A model generated the notes under the pieces. That model ran no database searches, had not been told where the DNA came from, and was given only the letters and a program-made list of their open reading frames with translations. From a virus, in the IMG/VR virus record IMGVR_UViG_3300008262_000018, positions 57,097-121,096 of that record: DNA of 64,000 bases; one strand, given 5' to 3'. Shown here in pieces: positions 55,515 to 61,769 of the stretch; the first letter of the stretch is position 1; each line of letters starts with the position of its first letter. The position numbers were made by a program, and so were the translations under genes.

Positions 55515-56087
55515 TTAATCCCACCAAGATTCAATATGCTGATTAAGCATTTTAAATAATAAGCTCTTGGCACGCTTGTGATTTTCTCGCGATATATTCA
55601 TAGCAATGTATGATTTATCGTCTTTTCTTGATACCACTCTATCCATTTTTATTACTTGTTTATAAACAAGAGGATACTTTTTAAAGTAGTCATCAAAGTT
55701 TTCTGATAATTCTTCTATACGAAGTTGTTTGTGATCTGGATCATCTTCAATATCATCCCAGTGATATACAGATTTATGATAATCCATATATTCCATATGA
55801 TAATATTCTCCTTGGACACGCTGTATAAGACGAACACATGTCATCATTCTTTGAACATCTCTTTTTGCATTAAGATGTATACTATATCTACTAATATACC
55901 TAGCTTGTTTTATAAGCTTTTTCTCCAACAGTATCCATATGTAATAGTCATCCCAATCTCTATCTTTCCAGATAGTTGGAAACCATTTCCATAGGTTTTT
56001 TACACCTGTTATAAAATGTTTATGCGCATATCTAGCTTCATGTCTAAGCCAATATTCAAATCTCTTGATTATTTTTTTTACGCTCAT
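55515..56087 (-). CDS. Hypothetical basic, Trp/Tyr-rich protein
   Basis: A 190-aa protein starting MSVKKIIKRFEYWLRHEARY, with many Tyr, Trp, His and Arg residues, and internal RDWDDYYIWILLEKKLIKQA. It overlaps the upstream gene by 32 nt. Its style is similar to the 208-aa protein at 56419 (both have WK/YW-rich helices and basic surfaces). Function unknown. Confidence 0.65.
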   Translation of the reverse strand: MSVKKIIKRFEYWLRHEARYAHKHFITGVKNLWKWFPTIWKDRDWDDYYIWILLEKKLIKQARYISRYSIHLNAKRDVQRMMTCVRLIQRVQGEYYHMEYMDYHKSVYHWDDIEDDPDHKQLRIEELSENFDDYFKKYPLVYKQVIKMDRVVSRKDDKSYIAMNISRENHKRAKSLLFKMLNQHIESWWD

Positions 56088-56295
56088 ATGCTCTTTTTAT
56101 AATTTCTAAGGTTTCATTATCAGTCATATAATCAATTCTTGGATCATCATCACCTAATTCTGCATGTTGTGCTCCTATTTTATAAGCAATATTTTGAATT
56201 TCGTGATCTGATTCTACTCTTGATCTACCTGATAATTCATCATTAAATCCATAAGCATACCATAATAATAGTTCTTTGTCTGTAAGTTCTGTCAT
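56056..56295 (-). CDS. Small acidic hypothetical protein
   Basis: A 79-aa protein: MTELTDKELLLWYAYGFNDE, then LSGRSRVESDHEIQNIAYKI. The motif 'WYAYGFNDELSGRS...E....AY..G..HA..GDD' has the look of a small conserved phage protein. It overlaps the downstream gene. No function is known. Confidence 0.65.
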   Translation of the reverse strand: MTELTDKELLLWYAYGFNDELSGRSRVESDHEIQNIAYKIGAQHAELGDDDPRIDYMTDNETLEIIKRAYERKKNNQEI

Positions 56296-56298
56296 ATA

Positions 56299-56403
56299 TT
56301 ATAGTTTTACTAAGAAATACAATCCAACTGCTGCTGCAATCCAAAGTGTTGTAAACACAATAGTTTCAATTACTAATTTTCGATCTTTTGTTTGTGGTTT
56401 CAT
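56299..56403 (-). CDS. Tiny single-pass membrane protein
   Basis: A 34-aa protein: MKPQTKDRKLVIETIVFTTL followed by WIAAAVGLYFLVKL. It has a basic N-terminus and one transmembrane helix. Its stop lies 3 nt before the next gene. Tiny membrane proteins of this kind often modulate host membrane functions. Confidence 0.55.
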   Translation of the reverse strand: MKPQTKDRKLVIETIVFTTLWIAAAVGLYFLVKL

Positions 56404-56418
56404 TCTATTTGATTTTTG

Positions 56419-57045
56419 TTAATAATTTGGTTGTAATCTTTCCCATTCTGCTTCTAAAACATTTAACATCCAATACTCATATTCGCTTTTAGATTTACCT
56501 GTAATATCACTTATTCTTTGAGCTAAATCTTGTCTTCTACCATCTCTATAGAATTTATATTCAATAGCATCAGCTAACCAATGCATTTCATCATTACCAG
56601 CTATACTAATTCTAAGATCATATGATTGCCATTTAGTTTTATAATCCCATATCATATAACCTTTAGTAAGCCTTCTTAATAAATCGTGTAATACCCAATT
56701 TCTAACTCTTATTATAGAGTTATCACTTCCAAAAAGATGAAGAAATCTAAGAAACCATCTTGGGCACCACCAAGGTTTAGCTTTTTTATCCATATATATC
56801 ACTAATGGTTCCATAGCTTTAAAGATTTCATTTTCTTCTTTCCAAGGAATTACACCTAAATACTCATATTTCTTATGAAAGCCTTTAGGAAAAAATACAG
56901 ATTTTACATCATTCCATTTGATATCTTTGGTGTGTATTATTCCTTTTTTTCTACCTTTCCAAAATAATAAACTCTTAAAGAAATCTACCACTCGTTCTTT
57001 AAGTGGCGTAGGTTTATAAAATTTACTTTTTTTATTTATTACCAT
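56419..57045 (-). CDS. Hypothetical protein, Trp/Arg-rich
   Basis: A 208-aa protein, MVINKKSKFYKPTPLKERVV at the start, with a WWCPRWFLRFLHLFG segment, and EYEYWMLNVLEAEWERLQ at the end. The middle SIAGNDEMHWLADAIEYKFY suggests a helical fold with possible metal-binding His/Glu residues. No assigned family. It is 3 nt after the zinc-ribbon gene. Confidence 0.65.
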   Translation of the reverse strand: MVINKKSKFYKPTPLKERVVDFFKSLLFWKGRKKGIIHTKDIKWNDVKSVFFPKGFHKKYEYLGVIPWKEENEIFKAMEPLVIYMDKKAKPWWCPRWFLRFLHLFGSDNSIIRVRNWVLHDLLRRLTKGYMIWDYKTKWQSYDLRISIAGNDEMHWLADAIEYKFYRDGRRQDLAQRISDITGKSKSEYEYWMLNVLEAEWERLQPNY

Positions 57046-57048
57046 ATT

Positions 57049-57387
57049 TTAACTTTTACATTGTTCACAATAAAGAGGTTCTAAATAATCTATTTCTCCT
57101 TTTGAAAATTTGTTTTCTTCTTCATTAAAATCCACACCTGTTTTAACAACTCTTCTACACATAGAACATAACAAAGCAAGATTACCACTATTAAATTTTA
57201 TAATAGCTTTTTGTTTTTCAGGTTCTTCCCAATATCTACAATAGAAATGTTCTCCAAAACTATCTATTAAATCTTTAGGATAGCCTTGTTCAACAAGCCA
57301 CGCTATTGTATCTTTTTGTCTATCTTCAGGAATAGTTTTAGGAAAACCATATAACCATCCTGATGGTGGATCAATCATTGTTGCCAT
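57049..57387 (-). CDS. Small zinc-ribbon phage protein (DPPSGWLYGFPK type)
   Basis: A 112-aa protein. It begins MATMIDPPSGWLYGFPKTIP and has DTIAWLVEQGYP, then a C-terminal CxxC pair ALLCSMCRRVVKTG and PLYCEQCKS, which form a zinc ribbon. The N-terminal sequence is a recurrent small-protein pattern in crAss-like phages. The role is unknown. Confidence 0.72.
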   Translation of the reverse strand: MATMIDPPSGWLYGFPKTIPEDRQKDTIAWLVEQGYPKDLIDSFGEHFYCRYWEEPEKQKAIIKFNSGNLALLCSMCRRVVKTGVDFNEEENKFSKGEIDYLEPLYCEQCKS

Positions 57388-57445
57388 AATAAATGTTGTT
57401 TATTTTCAACAAAAAGTGCCAAAATGTGGTGTATTGTTGACATTT

Positions 57446-57724
57446 TCATACATTAGATTTAAATCTTAGTAAATACATTAAACATCCTTTGTATATTAAC
57501 AATTTAGCAAACCAATAAGGTATACCACTTGCTCCATACTCATCTTTAGTTGTATAAAGAACATATTTTTTTGAAATATTTACTATATCCCAATCATGTT
57601 CAGAATCAGCAAATTGTATTACAGCATATCTATACCTACTTCTAAAATAGAAGTATTTACCCATAAACCATCCTTCAGCTTGTACAGGAGCTACTCCTGA
57701 AGGTTTGTGTTTCCATTTAATCAT
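57446..57724 (-). CDS. Small hypothetical protein, aromatic-rich
   Basis: A 92-aa protein, MIKWKHKPSGVAPVQAEGWF at the start, with FYFRSRYRYAVIQFADSEHD and a hydrophobic C-terminal segment IPYWFAKLLIYKGCLMYLL that may be a membrane helix. It is 2 nt downstream of the tiny membrane protein. Confidence 0.65.
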   Translation of the reverse strand: MIKWKHKPSGVAPVQAEGWFMGKYFYFRSRYRYAVIQFADSEHDWDIVNISKKYVLYTTKDEYGASGIPYWFAKLLIYKGCLMYLLRFKSNV

Positions 57725-57726
57725 AA

Positions 57727-57819
57727 TTAATATTTTTTAGTTTGTTTCCATACATCAATAACTCCCCATACTACAAGAATTAATGATAATACTATAAATC
57801 CTAATATTATATATCCCAT
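57727..57819 (-). CDS. Tiny single-pass membrane protein
   Basis: A 30-aa protein, MGYIILGFIVLSLILVVWGV then IDVWKQTKKY: one transmembrane helix and a basic tail. The stop lies 2 nt before the next start, so the two genes are coupled. Confidence 0.55.
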   Translation of the reverse strand: MGYIILGFIVLSLILVVWGVIDVWKQTKKY

Positions 57820-57851
57820 AATAAATTTTTTAATAAAATTAAATAAAAAAT

Positions 57852-57871
57852 CCCAGTGTAGAAACACCAGG
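57852..57871 (-). terminator. Terminator of the tRNA/tmRNA transcript
   Basis: CCTGGTGT pairs with ACACTGGG (- strand; two G-U pairs) around a TTCT loop and is followed by ATTTTTT. It lies 30 nt beyond the tmRNA 3' end. Confidence 0.8.
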
Positions 57872-57900
57872 ATGTTGCTAACCTATGAAAAACACCTTAG

Positions 57901-58301
57901 TGGAGGTGAGGGGAATCGAACCCCTGTCCAAACAAACAAACAATGCATACAACGTATCACATGCTTAGTCAAGAGATAGCTTGACAACTATGTACTAAAA
58001 GTAAAGATATATCCTTACTTTTTGCACCGTAATAGGAACTAGCACGGTAATGCTCCACCACTTGATTTTATGACTATCAAGAAAACTATTACTATTTTCT
58101 GTTGCCAAGCATAGATGCTCCGTAGGATTAAGCAGCGATTGCTACTTCACCAAAGATAGAAGCTAAGATAGCTTCACCTTCTGCTACACGGTCAACATTA
58201 GATGTGCCGTTTAAAGATTGAATCATTGATTATAGAGGAATAGACCCTTACCTCTGCATGTGTACACACCTTTGATTTGCTGTCAAATCCTTGGCACCCC
58301 C
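57901..58301 (-). ncRNA. ssrA: Phage-encoded transfer-messenger RNA (tmRNA)
   Basis: The 5' end reads GGGGGTGCCAAGGATTTGAC, matching the tmRNA start (GGGGGUGACU-GGUUUCGACAG type), with ATGCAGAGG soon after. The 3' end has a T arm AGGGG-TTCGATT-CCCCT, then CACCTCC, which pairs with GGGGGTG (one G-U) as a 7-bp acceptor stem; the discriminator is A and CCA is not encoded. AGAGG...CCTCT with GGGTC...GATTC fits pseudoknot 1. The tag frame seems to resume at GGC (58206-58208) after TAAAC and runs 26 codons to TAA (58128-58130): it starts GTSNVDRVAEGE and ends FGEVAIAA. tmRNA rescues stalled ribosomes and tags their products for degradation. Confidence 0.92.
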
Positions 58302-58306
58302 ATTAG

Positions 58307-58416
58307 TAGTCAGGACAGGATTCGAACCTGTATGTCGTATCGCACCTCATTTATTAGCATTCTTGAATCAACGACTATCCCAAATGCCTTAGCGTCTACC
58401 ATTCCGCCACCTGACT
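58307..58416 (-). tRNA. tRNA-like gene, probable class II (Leu-type) with abnormal anticodon region
   Basis: Acceptor stem AGTCAGG / CCTGACT is perfect, the D arm is GCG-GAATGGTAGA-CGC, and the T arm is ACAGG-TTCGAAT-CCTGT. The 5' half matches Leu-type tRNAs (TGGCGGAATGGTAGACGC). The central 59 nt are too long: the best anticodon stem is GGCAT/ATGCT with a 23-nt loop. If 16 nt of this loop are left out, the loop reads TTCAAGA, giving anticodon CAA (Leu). It ends 5 nt before the tmRNA starts, so both are probably cut from one transcript. It may be a pseudogene, or carry an insertion. Confidence 0.65.
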
Positions 58417-58418
58417 AC

Positions 58419-58518
58419 ATTGTTAACACTAATTCCTCTTCATTGATCGACCAACTTACTAACCAAAACTGTTTTTTAATTGTTTTGAATTGATTGATAA
58501 ATAATTAGTGCTAACAAT
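58419..58518 (-). repeat. 16-bp inverted repeat upstream of the tRNA/tmRNA unit
   Basis: ATTGTTAACACTAATT (58419-58434) and AATTAGTGCTAACAAT (58503-58518) are inverted copies with one mismatch, 68 nt apart. The right copy touches the stop codon of the winged-helix gene, the left copy is 2 nt from the tRNA 5' end. It could be an RNA processing stem or a binding site for the neighbouring regulator. Confidence 0.6.
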
Positions 58519-58793
58519 TATTTTAATATAGTTGTTAATTTCGTCATTCCAGATCCTCTTGACTCTCTCATTATTATACCCTTTTTTTCCAATTTACGCA
58601 AAATCCTAATAACAGTAGATTGTGTGTTTCCGCATTCACTTGCTATTCTATCTACACTCACAAAAAGCGTGTTATCAGACCCTGCATATGTACAAAGATA
58701 AGCATATATTGCTTTCTCTGGTAGAGATATTTCAGGATCTTGAATAACTGTTTTAGAAACTTGTCCAAAACCTGCTTTTAATCTAGAATTCAT
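58518..58793 (-). CDS. Winged helix-turn-helix DNA-binding protein (HTH_36-like)
   Basis: A 91-aa protein: SKTVIQDPEISLPEKAIYAYL, then VSVDRIASECGNTQSTVIRI as the helix-turn-helix and KLEKKGIIMRESRG as wing. This matches the HTH_36 domain found at the N-terminus of replication initiators and in small phage regulators. Only the wing domain is present, so a transcription regulator is likely. It lies directly upstream of the inverted repeat and tRNA/tmRNA. Confidence 0.82.
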   Translation of the reverse strand: MNSRLKAGFGQVSKTVIQDPEISLPEKAIYAYLCTYAGSDNTLFVSVDRIASECGNTQSTVIRILRKLEKKGIIMRESRGSGMTKLTTILK

Positions 58794-58805
58794 TAGATGA
58801 AATTA

Positions 58806-59423
58806 TTACAAAGATAGATCAACTGTATTTGAATGACTAGTTGTAGATGGTTTCATTTCTGTAATAGAAACAAGATCATAACAACCAAACTCACCATTGT
58901 TTGTTGGTCTAAATGAACCAATGCCTATATATTCTCCTGCATATTGCACAATATTTTTTATCATTTCTTCTGTAATTGTGTCAATTTTTACTCTTAAAGT
59001 AAATTCAGCTTCCCAACCTACATTCCATTTAGGACGAACTGTAATAATACGAGCTTTTACATTTCTATTTACAGCTGATCTTTTATCAAAACAATCATAA
59101 TCAGGCATTAAAATTTGTTCTGGTGTTACTAAAAACATACCAGCAACAATATTCTTCATAGATTTAGTGGCGCTTCCCACTTTACCTTTTACCAATTTAC
59201 CTGCTTCAATAAGCGCTGCTTTAATTTGAGAAGAAGGAATAAAACAATGACCATCATTGTTTCTATAACAATGAAACTCAGCTTTAACTTGATCAGGAGT
59301 ATTTAATCCTAATCTTTCAATAATCATGTGTCTTTCTTTTTCCCATTTGTCTAATGTTTGATCGTCCATACGATGTTGCATGTAAGGACTAGATCCTTTA
59401 ATTTTTACTTTGTAAGATTTCAT
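58806..59423 (-). CDS. Cas7/RAMP-like conserved phage protein
   Basis: A 205-aa protein starting MKSYKVKIKGSSPYMQHRMD at 59423 (the frame is open upstream, but that part lies in the array region). It has HCFIPSSQIKAALIEAGKLV, a middle NIVAGMFLVTPEQI, and near the end EYIGIGSFRPTNNGEFGCYD. 'KIKG..P..MHR', 'IPssqIkaAL..AG' and the glycine-rich 'GIGsfRp..nGeFG' recall the fold pattern of Cas7/Csm3-type RAMP proteins. The similarity is from memory of motifs and is not proven. The gene follows the pentanucleotide arrays with a 32-nt leader, so both are probably on one transcript. Confidence 0.7.
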   Translation of the reverse strand: MKSYKVKIKGSSPYMQHRMDDQTLDKWEKERHMIIERLGLNTPDQVKAEFHCYRNNDGHCFIPSSQIKAALIEAGKLVKGKVGSATKSMKNIVAGMFLVTPEQILMPDYDCFDKRSAVNRNVKARIITVRPKWNVGWEAEFTLRVKIDTITEEMIKNIVQYAGEYIGIGSFRPTNNGEFGCYDLVSITEMKPSTTSHSNTVDLSL

Positions 59424-59455
59424 TTTTTTTGATTTTAAATGATTATTAATAAAAA

Positions 59456-59515
59456 ACATTACTAAACAATACTTAACAAAACAATACGCCACCCCACGGC
59501 ACTATACCGCACTCA
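59456..59515 (-). repeat. Pentanucleotide-phased array 3: twelve NNNGT units
   Basis: On the + strand, AC occurs at exact 5-nt steps 12 times (ACATT ACTAA ACAAT ACTTA ... ACCGC ACTCA); on the transcribed strand this is NNNGT. The three variable bases differ from unit to unit. The phase is perfect through 60 nt and ends 32 nt before the ATG of the Cas7-like gene. A 5-nt step cannot be coding. Confidence 0.85.
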
Positions 59516-59570
59516 AAATCTCTGCATTTTTTCAATTGGACTTGTAACCAACTTTGGTAGCATTACCTTT
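59516..59570 (-). ncRNA. Conserved inter-array element B
   Basis: On the - strand it begins after array 2 with AATGCTACCAAAG, has the hairpin GTTGG-TTACAAGT-CCAAT and ends AAAAAATGCAGAGATTTT, directly before array 3. It matches element A in its flanks (AATGC[A/T]ACC, AAAATGCAGAG[G/A]TTTT) and loop (CAAGT), while the stem bases differ but still pair. One ACCTT unit at 59565 is 6 nt out of phase with array 2. Confidence 0.65.
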
Positions 59571-59635
59571 ACTTTACGCTACGTAACACTACGCCACTCG
59601 ACCTCACCTTACGTCACACGACATAACCATACATA
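59571..59635 (-). repeat. Pentanucleotide-phased array 2: thirteen NNNGT units
   Basis: Thirteen consecutive + strand units ACTTT ACGCT ACGTA ... ACCAT ACATA with perfect 5-nt phase. GC content is higher than in the surrounding genome. Variable triplets in transcript order start ATG TAT CGT GAC AAG, with no obvious meaning. Confidence 0.87.
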
Positions 59636-59684
59636 AAACCTCTGCATTTTACAAACAGACTTGGACTGTCTTAGGTTGCATTAC
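59636..59684 (-). ncRNA. Conserved inter-array element A
   Basis: On the - strand: AATGCAACCTAA, hairpin GACAG-TCCAAGT-CTGTT, then GTAAAATGCAGAGGTTTT before array 2. The compensating stem changes relative to element B (GACAG/CTGTT against GTTGG/CCAAT) suggest a selected RNA structure. Confidence 0.65.
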
Positions 59685-59729
59685 ACTATACTTCACCTAA
59701 CACCACAACACCAAACCCCACCACACTAA
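59685..59729 (-). repeat. Pentanucleotide-phased array 1: nine NNNGT units
   Basis: Nine consecutive + strand units ACTAT ACTTC ACCTA ACACC ACAAC ACCAA ACCCC ACCAC ACTAA, phase perfect. Transcription order places it first, 9 nt after the terminator hairpin of the ParB-like gene. It is preceded by ATGC and followed by GTAATGC like the other arrays. Confidence 0.85.
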
Positions 59730-59738
59730 GCATAAAAA

Positions 59739-59756
59739 GGGGAGATTTCTCTCCCC
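59739..59756 (-). terminator. Terminator of the ParB-like gene
   Basis: A 7-bp stem GGGGAGA / TCTCCCC with a TTTC loop; the - strand has a following TTTTT. It separates the ParB-like gene from the arrays, so the arrays need their own promoter or depend on read-through. Confidence 0.88.
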
Positions 59757-59761
59757 AATTT

Positions 59762-60697
59762 TTATTTAATCTTATTGAAAAACTCTAAAAGTTTACCTTC
59801 TTCTTGTGTAGCAAGGACAAACATATCAGATTTTTTCTTTAACTGTGTAACAAAACGCTCATGATTGTAATCACAACCAACAGAATTCAAAAACTTAACA
59901 TACTCTGAACAAGCATATTTGTTTTCAAATCTATTCATTCTTGGCAACACTTTAAATACATCTGTCATATAGTTTAAGATTTTGAGAGCTTTGCTTTCGT
60001 TATTGATTACAAACTCACCTTTCTTAATTTTCTTAGTAATAGAACTACCACTAGTTGTAACAGATTGATTTGAAAGAATTTGTGCTAAAGTACCAATCTC
60101 AAAATCATATCTTTCAAAATATTGATTAAGTTTTACATAATCTTCTTTTAAAGAAGACCATGCTGTAACATAATCTTGCATAGACCATGACTTTGAGCTA
60201 GCATTTAAAAGAGCAATAGCTTCTACAAGTTCTTGTTTATTCTTAATATCAATAACAACATATGGTATTTCTTCACCTAAACGCATTAAAGCATTAAACT
60301 TATGTTGCCCATCAAGAATGTAATACTGCTTTTTACCATTGATAAAATCAATTTGTGTTACAATAATTGGTTGTAAACAGCCTAATTTATCAATAGATGT
60401 AGCCACTTTTGTTACATGTCCTGGAGCTATAGGACGATTAATACCTGCTAAAAGGGAAAATGCAACTTTTGATAGTTCGTTTAACCATTTAATATTTTTT
60501 AATGGTTGTTTACGAGCATCTCTTACTCTTTTTTTAACACTGCTGGTTTTTTCATTTATGACATCAGCTACATGTTGAGCAAATTTTTTAATTTGTCTTT
60601 TATGAGTGACAGTTAATTCAATATCAGGAGTGAGTGTGTGAATAGAGGCTTTTCTTTTTGTTGTTACTTTTGCTTTTGCAATTGATTTTCTTTTCAT
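59762..60697 (-). CDS. ParB/Srx-fold nuclease-like protein
   Basis: A 311-aa protein with a very basic N-terminus (MKRKSIAKAKVTTKRKAS). The ParB N-terminal fold is seen in NRPIAPGHVTKVATSIDKLG, QPIIVTQ and YYILDGQHKFNALMRLGEEI (ParB box II 'DGxHR'). The C-terminal part is helical, with no clear ParB HTH. Such phage ParB-like proteins may have CTP-dependent DNA clamp, ADP-binding or nuclease activity. It is followed by a terminator. Confidence 0.83.
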   Translation of the reverse strand: MKRKSIAKAKVTTKRKASIHTLTPDIELTVTHKRQIKKFAQHVADVINEKTSSVKKRVRDARKQPLKNIKWLNELSKVAFSLLAGINRPIAPGHVTKVATSIDKLGCLQPIIVTQIDFINGKKQYYILDGQHKFNALMRLGEEIPYVVIDIKNKQELVEAIALLNASSKSWSMQDYVTAWSSLKEDYVKLNQYFERYDFEIGTLAQILSNQSVTTSGSSITKKIKKGEFVINNESKALKILNYMTDVFKVLPRMNRFENKYACSEYVKFLNSVGCDYNHERFVTQLKKKSDMFVLATQEEGKLLEFFNKIK

Positions 60698-60718
60698 TTT
60701 TAATGAATTTAATGATTG

Positions 60719-60835
60719 TTAACGAATAGATCCACATCCACACTTCTGTGGTCTTGAAGCAGCTCGCTGTGGACTCATTGGTCTACAGCAAGCTGCTAAT
60801 AAAAACATAATAATGATTGCTAATTTAACTTTCAT
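60719..60835 (-). CDS. Small lipoprotein
   Basis: A 38-aa protein, MKVKLAIIIMFLLAACCRPM, then a Ser/Arg/Pro-rich end with CGCG. The lipobox LLAAC follows a short hydrophobic signal, so it is a probable outer- or inner-membrane lipoprotein. Size and type recall Rz1-like outer-membrane spanins. It overlaps the stop of the upstream gene by 11 nt. Confidence 0.65.
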   Translation of the reverse strand: MKVKLAIIIMFLLAACCRPMSPQRAASRPQKCGCGSIR

Positions 60836-61283
60836 CGTCATCTTTTTTAAATTTACCCAACATCTTCATCATCTTCATCATTCTAGCCATATCACCCATT
60901 TGTGAAGCTGATTCAGCCATTTCAAGAGCATCTTGAACTGTTTTTACAGCAATAAGAAGAAGAAGATTGGGATGTTCAATAGTAGCATCTATAACACCTT
61001 CAACTACTTTACTAACTGTAGAATTGGGTTCGTTAATAAGTTTTAGCTTATCAACCATTACAGCTCCTAATTCATCCACTTCATTTTTAGTCAATCCAAC
61101 AGCTTCCCATACACTTTGTGCTTCATGATTAAATTCATGTTTTACTGCACTACTACCTTTACTATAATCTCCATGATTTTTACCATCTGGAAGATTAGAC
61201 ATAGCCCAAATAAGAGCATCTTTACTAACTTTTACTGAAGAATCAAAAAGAGCTTCAGCAATTTCTGTTTTAAAGTTTTGCAT
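60825..61283 (-). CDS. Hypothetical helical protein with Met-rich end
   Basis: A 152-aa protein: MQNFKTEIAEALFDSSVKVS, then KDALIWAMSNLPDG and a Met/Lys-rich tail DMARMMKMMKMLGKFKKDDD. It is probably all helical. It lies between a small basic gene and the lipoprotein gene. No known family. Confidence 0.65.
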   Translation of the reverse strand: MQNFKTEIAEALFDSSVKVSKDALIWAMSNLPDGKNHGDYSKGSSAVKHEFNHEAQSVWEAVGLTKNEVDELGAVMVDKLKLINEPNSTVSKVVEGVIDATIEHPNLLLLIAVKTVQDALEMAESASQMGDMARMMKMMKMLGKFKKDDDES

Positions 61284-61294
61284 TTTAATTGTTT

Positions 61295-61465
61295 TTAGTT
61301 TAAGTAAATTGGTTTTCTATTATGTAATACTGATACATTAAGTTCTTTACACCATTTATAAAAGTCTTCAGTGTTAAAAGGCCTTTCTTTAAATGGCTTA
61401 ATTGGTAAAAGCTTTTCTCCTTTTGTTCTTTGTCCAAAGATTAATATTTTAATTTTCTTTTTCAT
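61295..61465 (-). CDS. Small basic protein
   Basis: A 56-aa protein, MKKKIKILIFGQRTKGEKLL, then PIKPFKERPFNTEDFYKWCK. It is very basic. It lies between a terminator and the 152-aa gene. Probable real gene by its start context (TTAAAATG) and codon pattern; function unknown. Confidence 0.55.
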   Translation of the reverse strand: MKKKIKILIFGQRTKGEKLLPIKPFKERPFNTEDFYKWCKELNVSVLHNRKPIYLN

Positions 61466-61488
61466 TTTAATGATTTAGAATTAAAAAT

Positions 61489-61521
61489 AAACCCCTACGT
61501 CTTATTAAGATTTCGGGGTTT
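61489..61521 (-). terminator. Intrinsic terminator after the 73-aa membrane protein gene
   Basis: AAACCCC / GGGGTTT pair over a 19-nt loop; the - strand continues ATTTTT. The same stem is flanked by A and T runs on both sides. Confidence 0.7.
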
Positions 61522-61538
61522 GTTTTTCTCACCAATTA

Positions 61539-61760
61539 CTAATGTTTAGCATAAAAATTGCCATCAAAACATTCGTTAAATAATACACCAAGCATAACAA
61601 AAATAGTTGTACCTACAAATAATACATGCATTGGATGTTGAGCAACTTCTGTAAAGCTACCACCAAATATCCATGTAATTGCTGGTATTACACTATAAAA
61701 GCATATAGCTAATACAATGTAAAAGAATGCCAATAACAAAAATCTACCTAACTTTTTCAT
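61539..61760 (-). CDS. Small membrane protein with two transmembrane helices
   Basis: A 73-aa protein: MKKLGRFLLLAFFYIVLAIC begins the first helix, and HVLFVGTTIFVMLGVLFNE is the second. The ends are short and charged. It is followed by a terminator. Function unknown; it could influence host membrane or superinfection. Confidence 0.68.
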   Translation of the reverse strand: MKKLGRFLLLAFFYIVLAICFYSVIPAITWIFGGSFTEVAQHPMHVLFVGTTIFVMLGVLFNECFDGNFYAKH

Positions 61761-61769
61761 AATAATGAT

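Noticed and set aside
59456-59729. CRISPR array interpretation of the repeat region
   Set aside because: Only two separators exist, they are imperfect copies, and the 'spacers' have a fixed 5-nt pattern instead of free sequence. No Cas1/Cas2 or effector nuclease is nearby.
59571-59735. Short ORFs in the arrays on the - strand (beginning MLSVVGFG, MQRFYVWL and MQRF) as leader peptides
   Set aside because: They follow from the fixed GT pattern and ATGC flanks, have different lengths and no shared peptide. Joining the variable triplets also gives stop codons in arrays 1 and 3.
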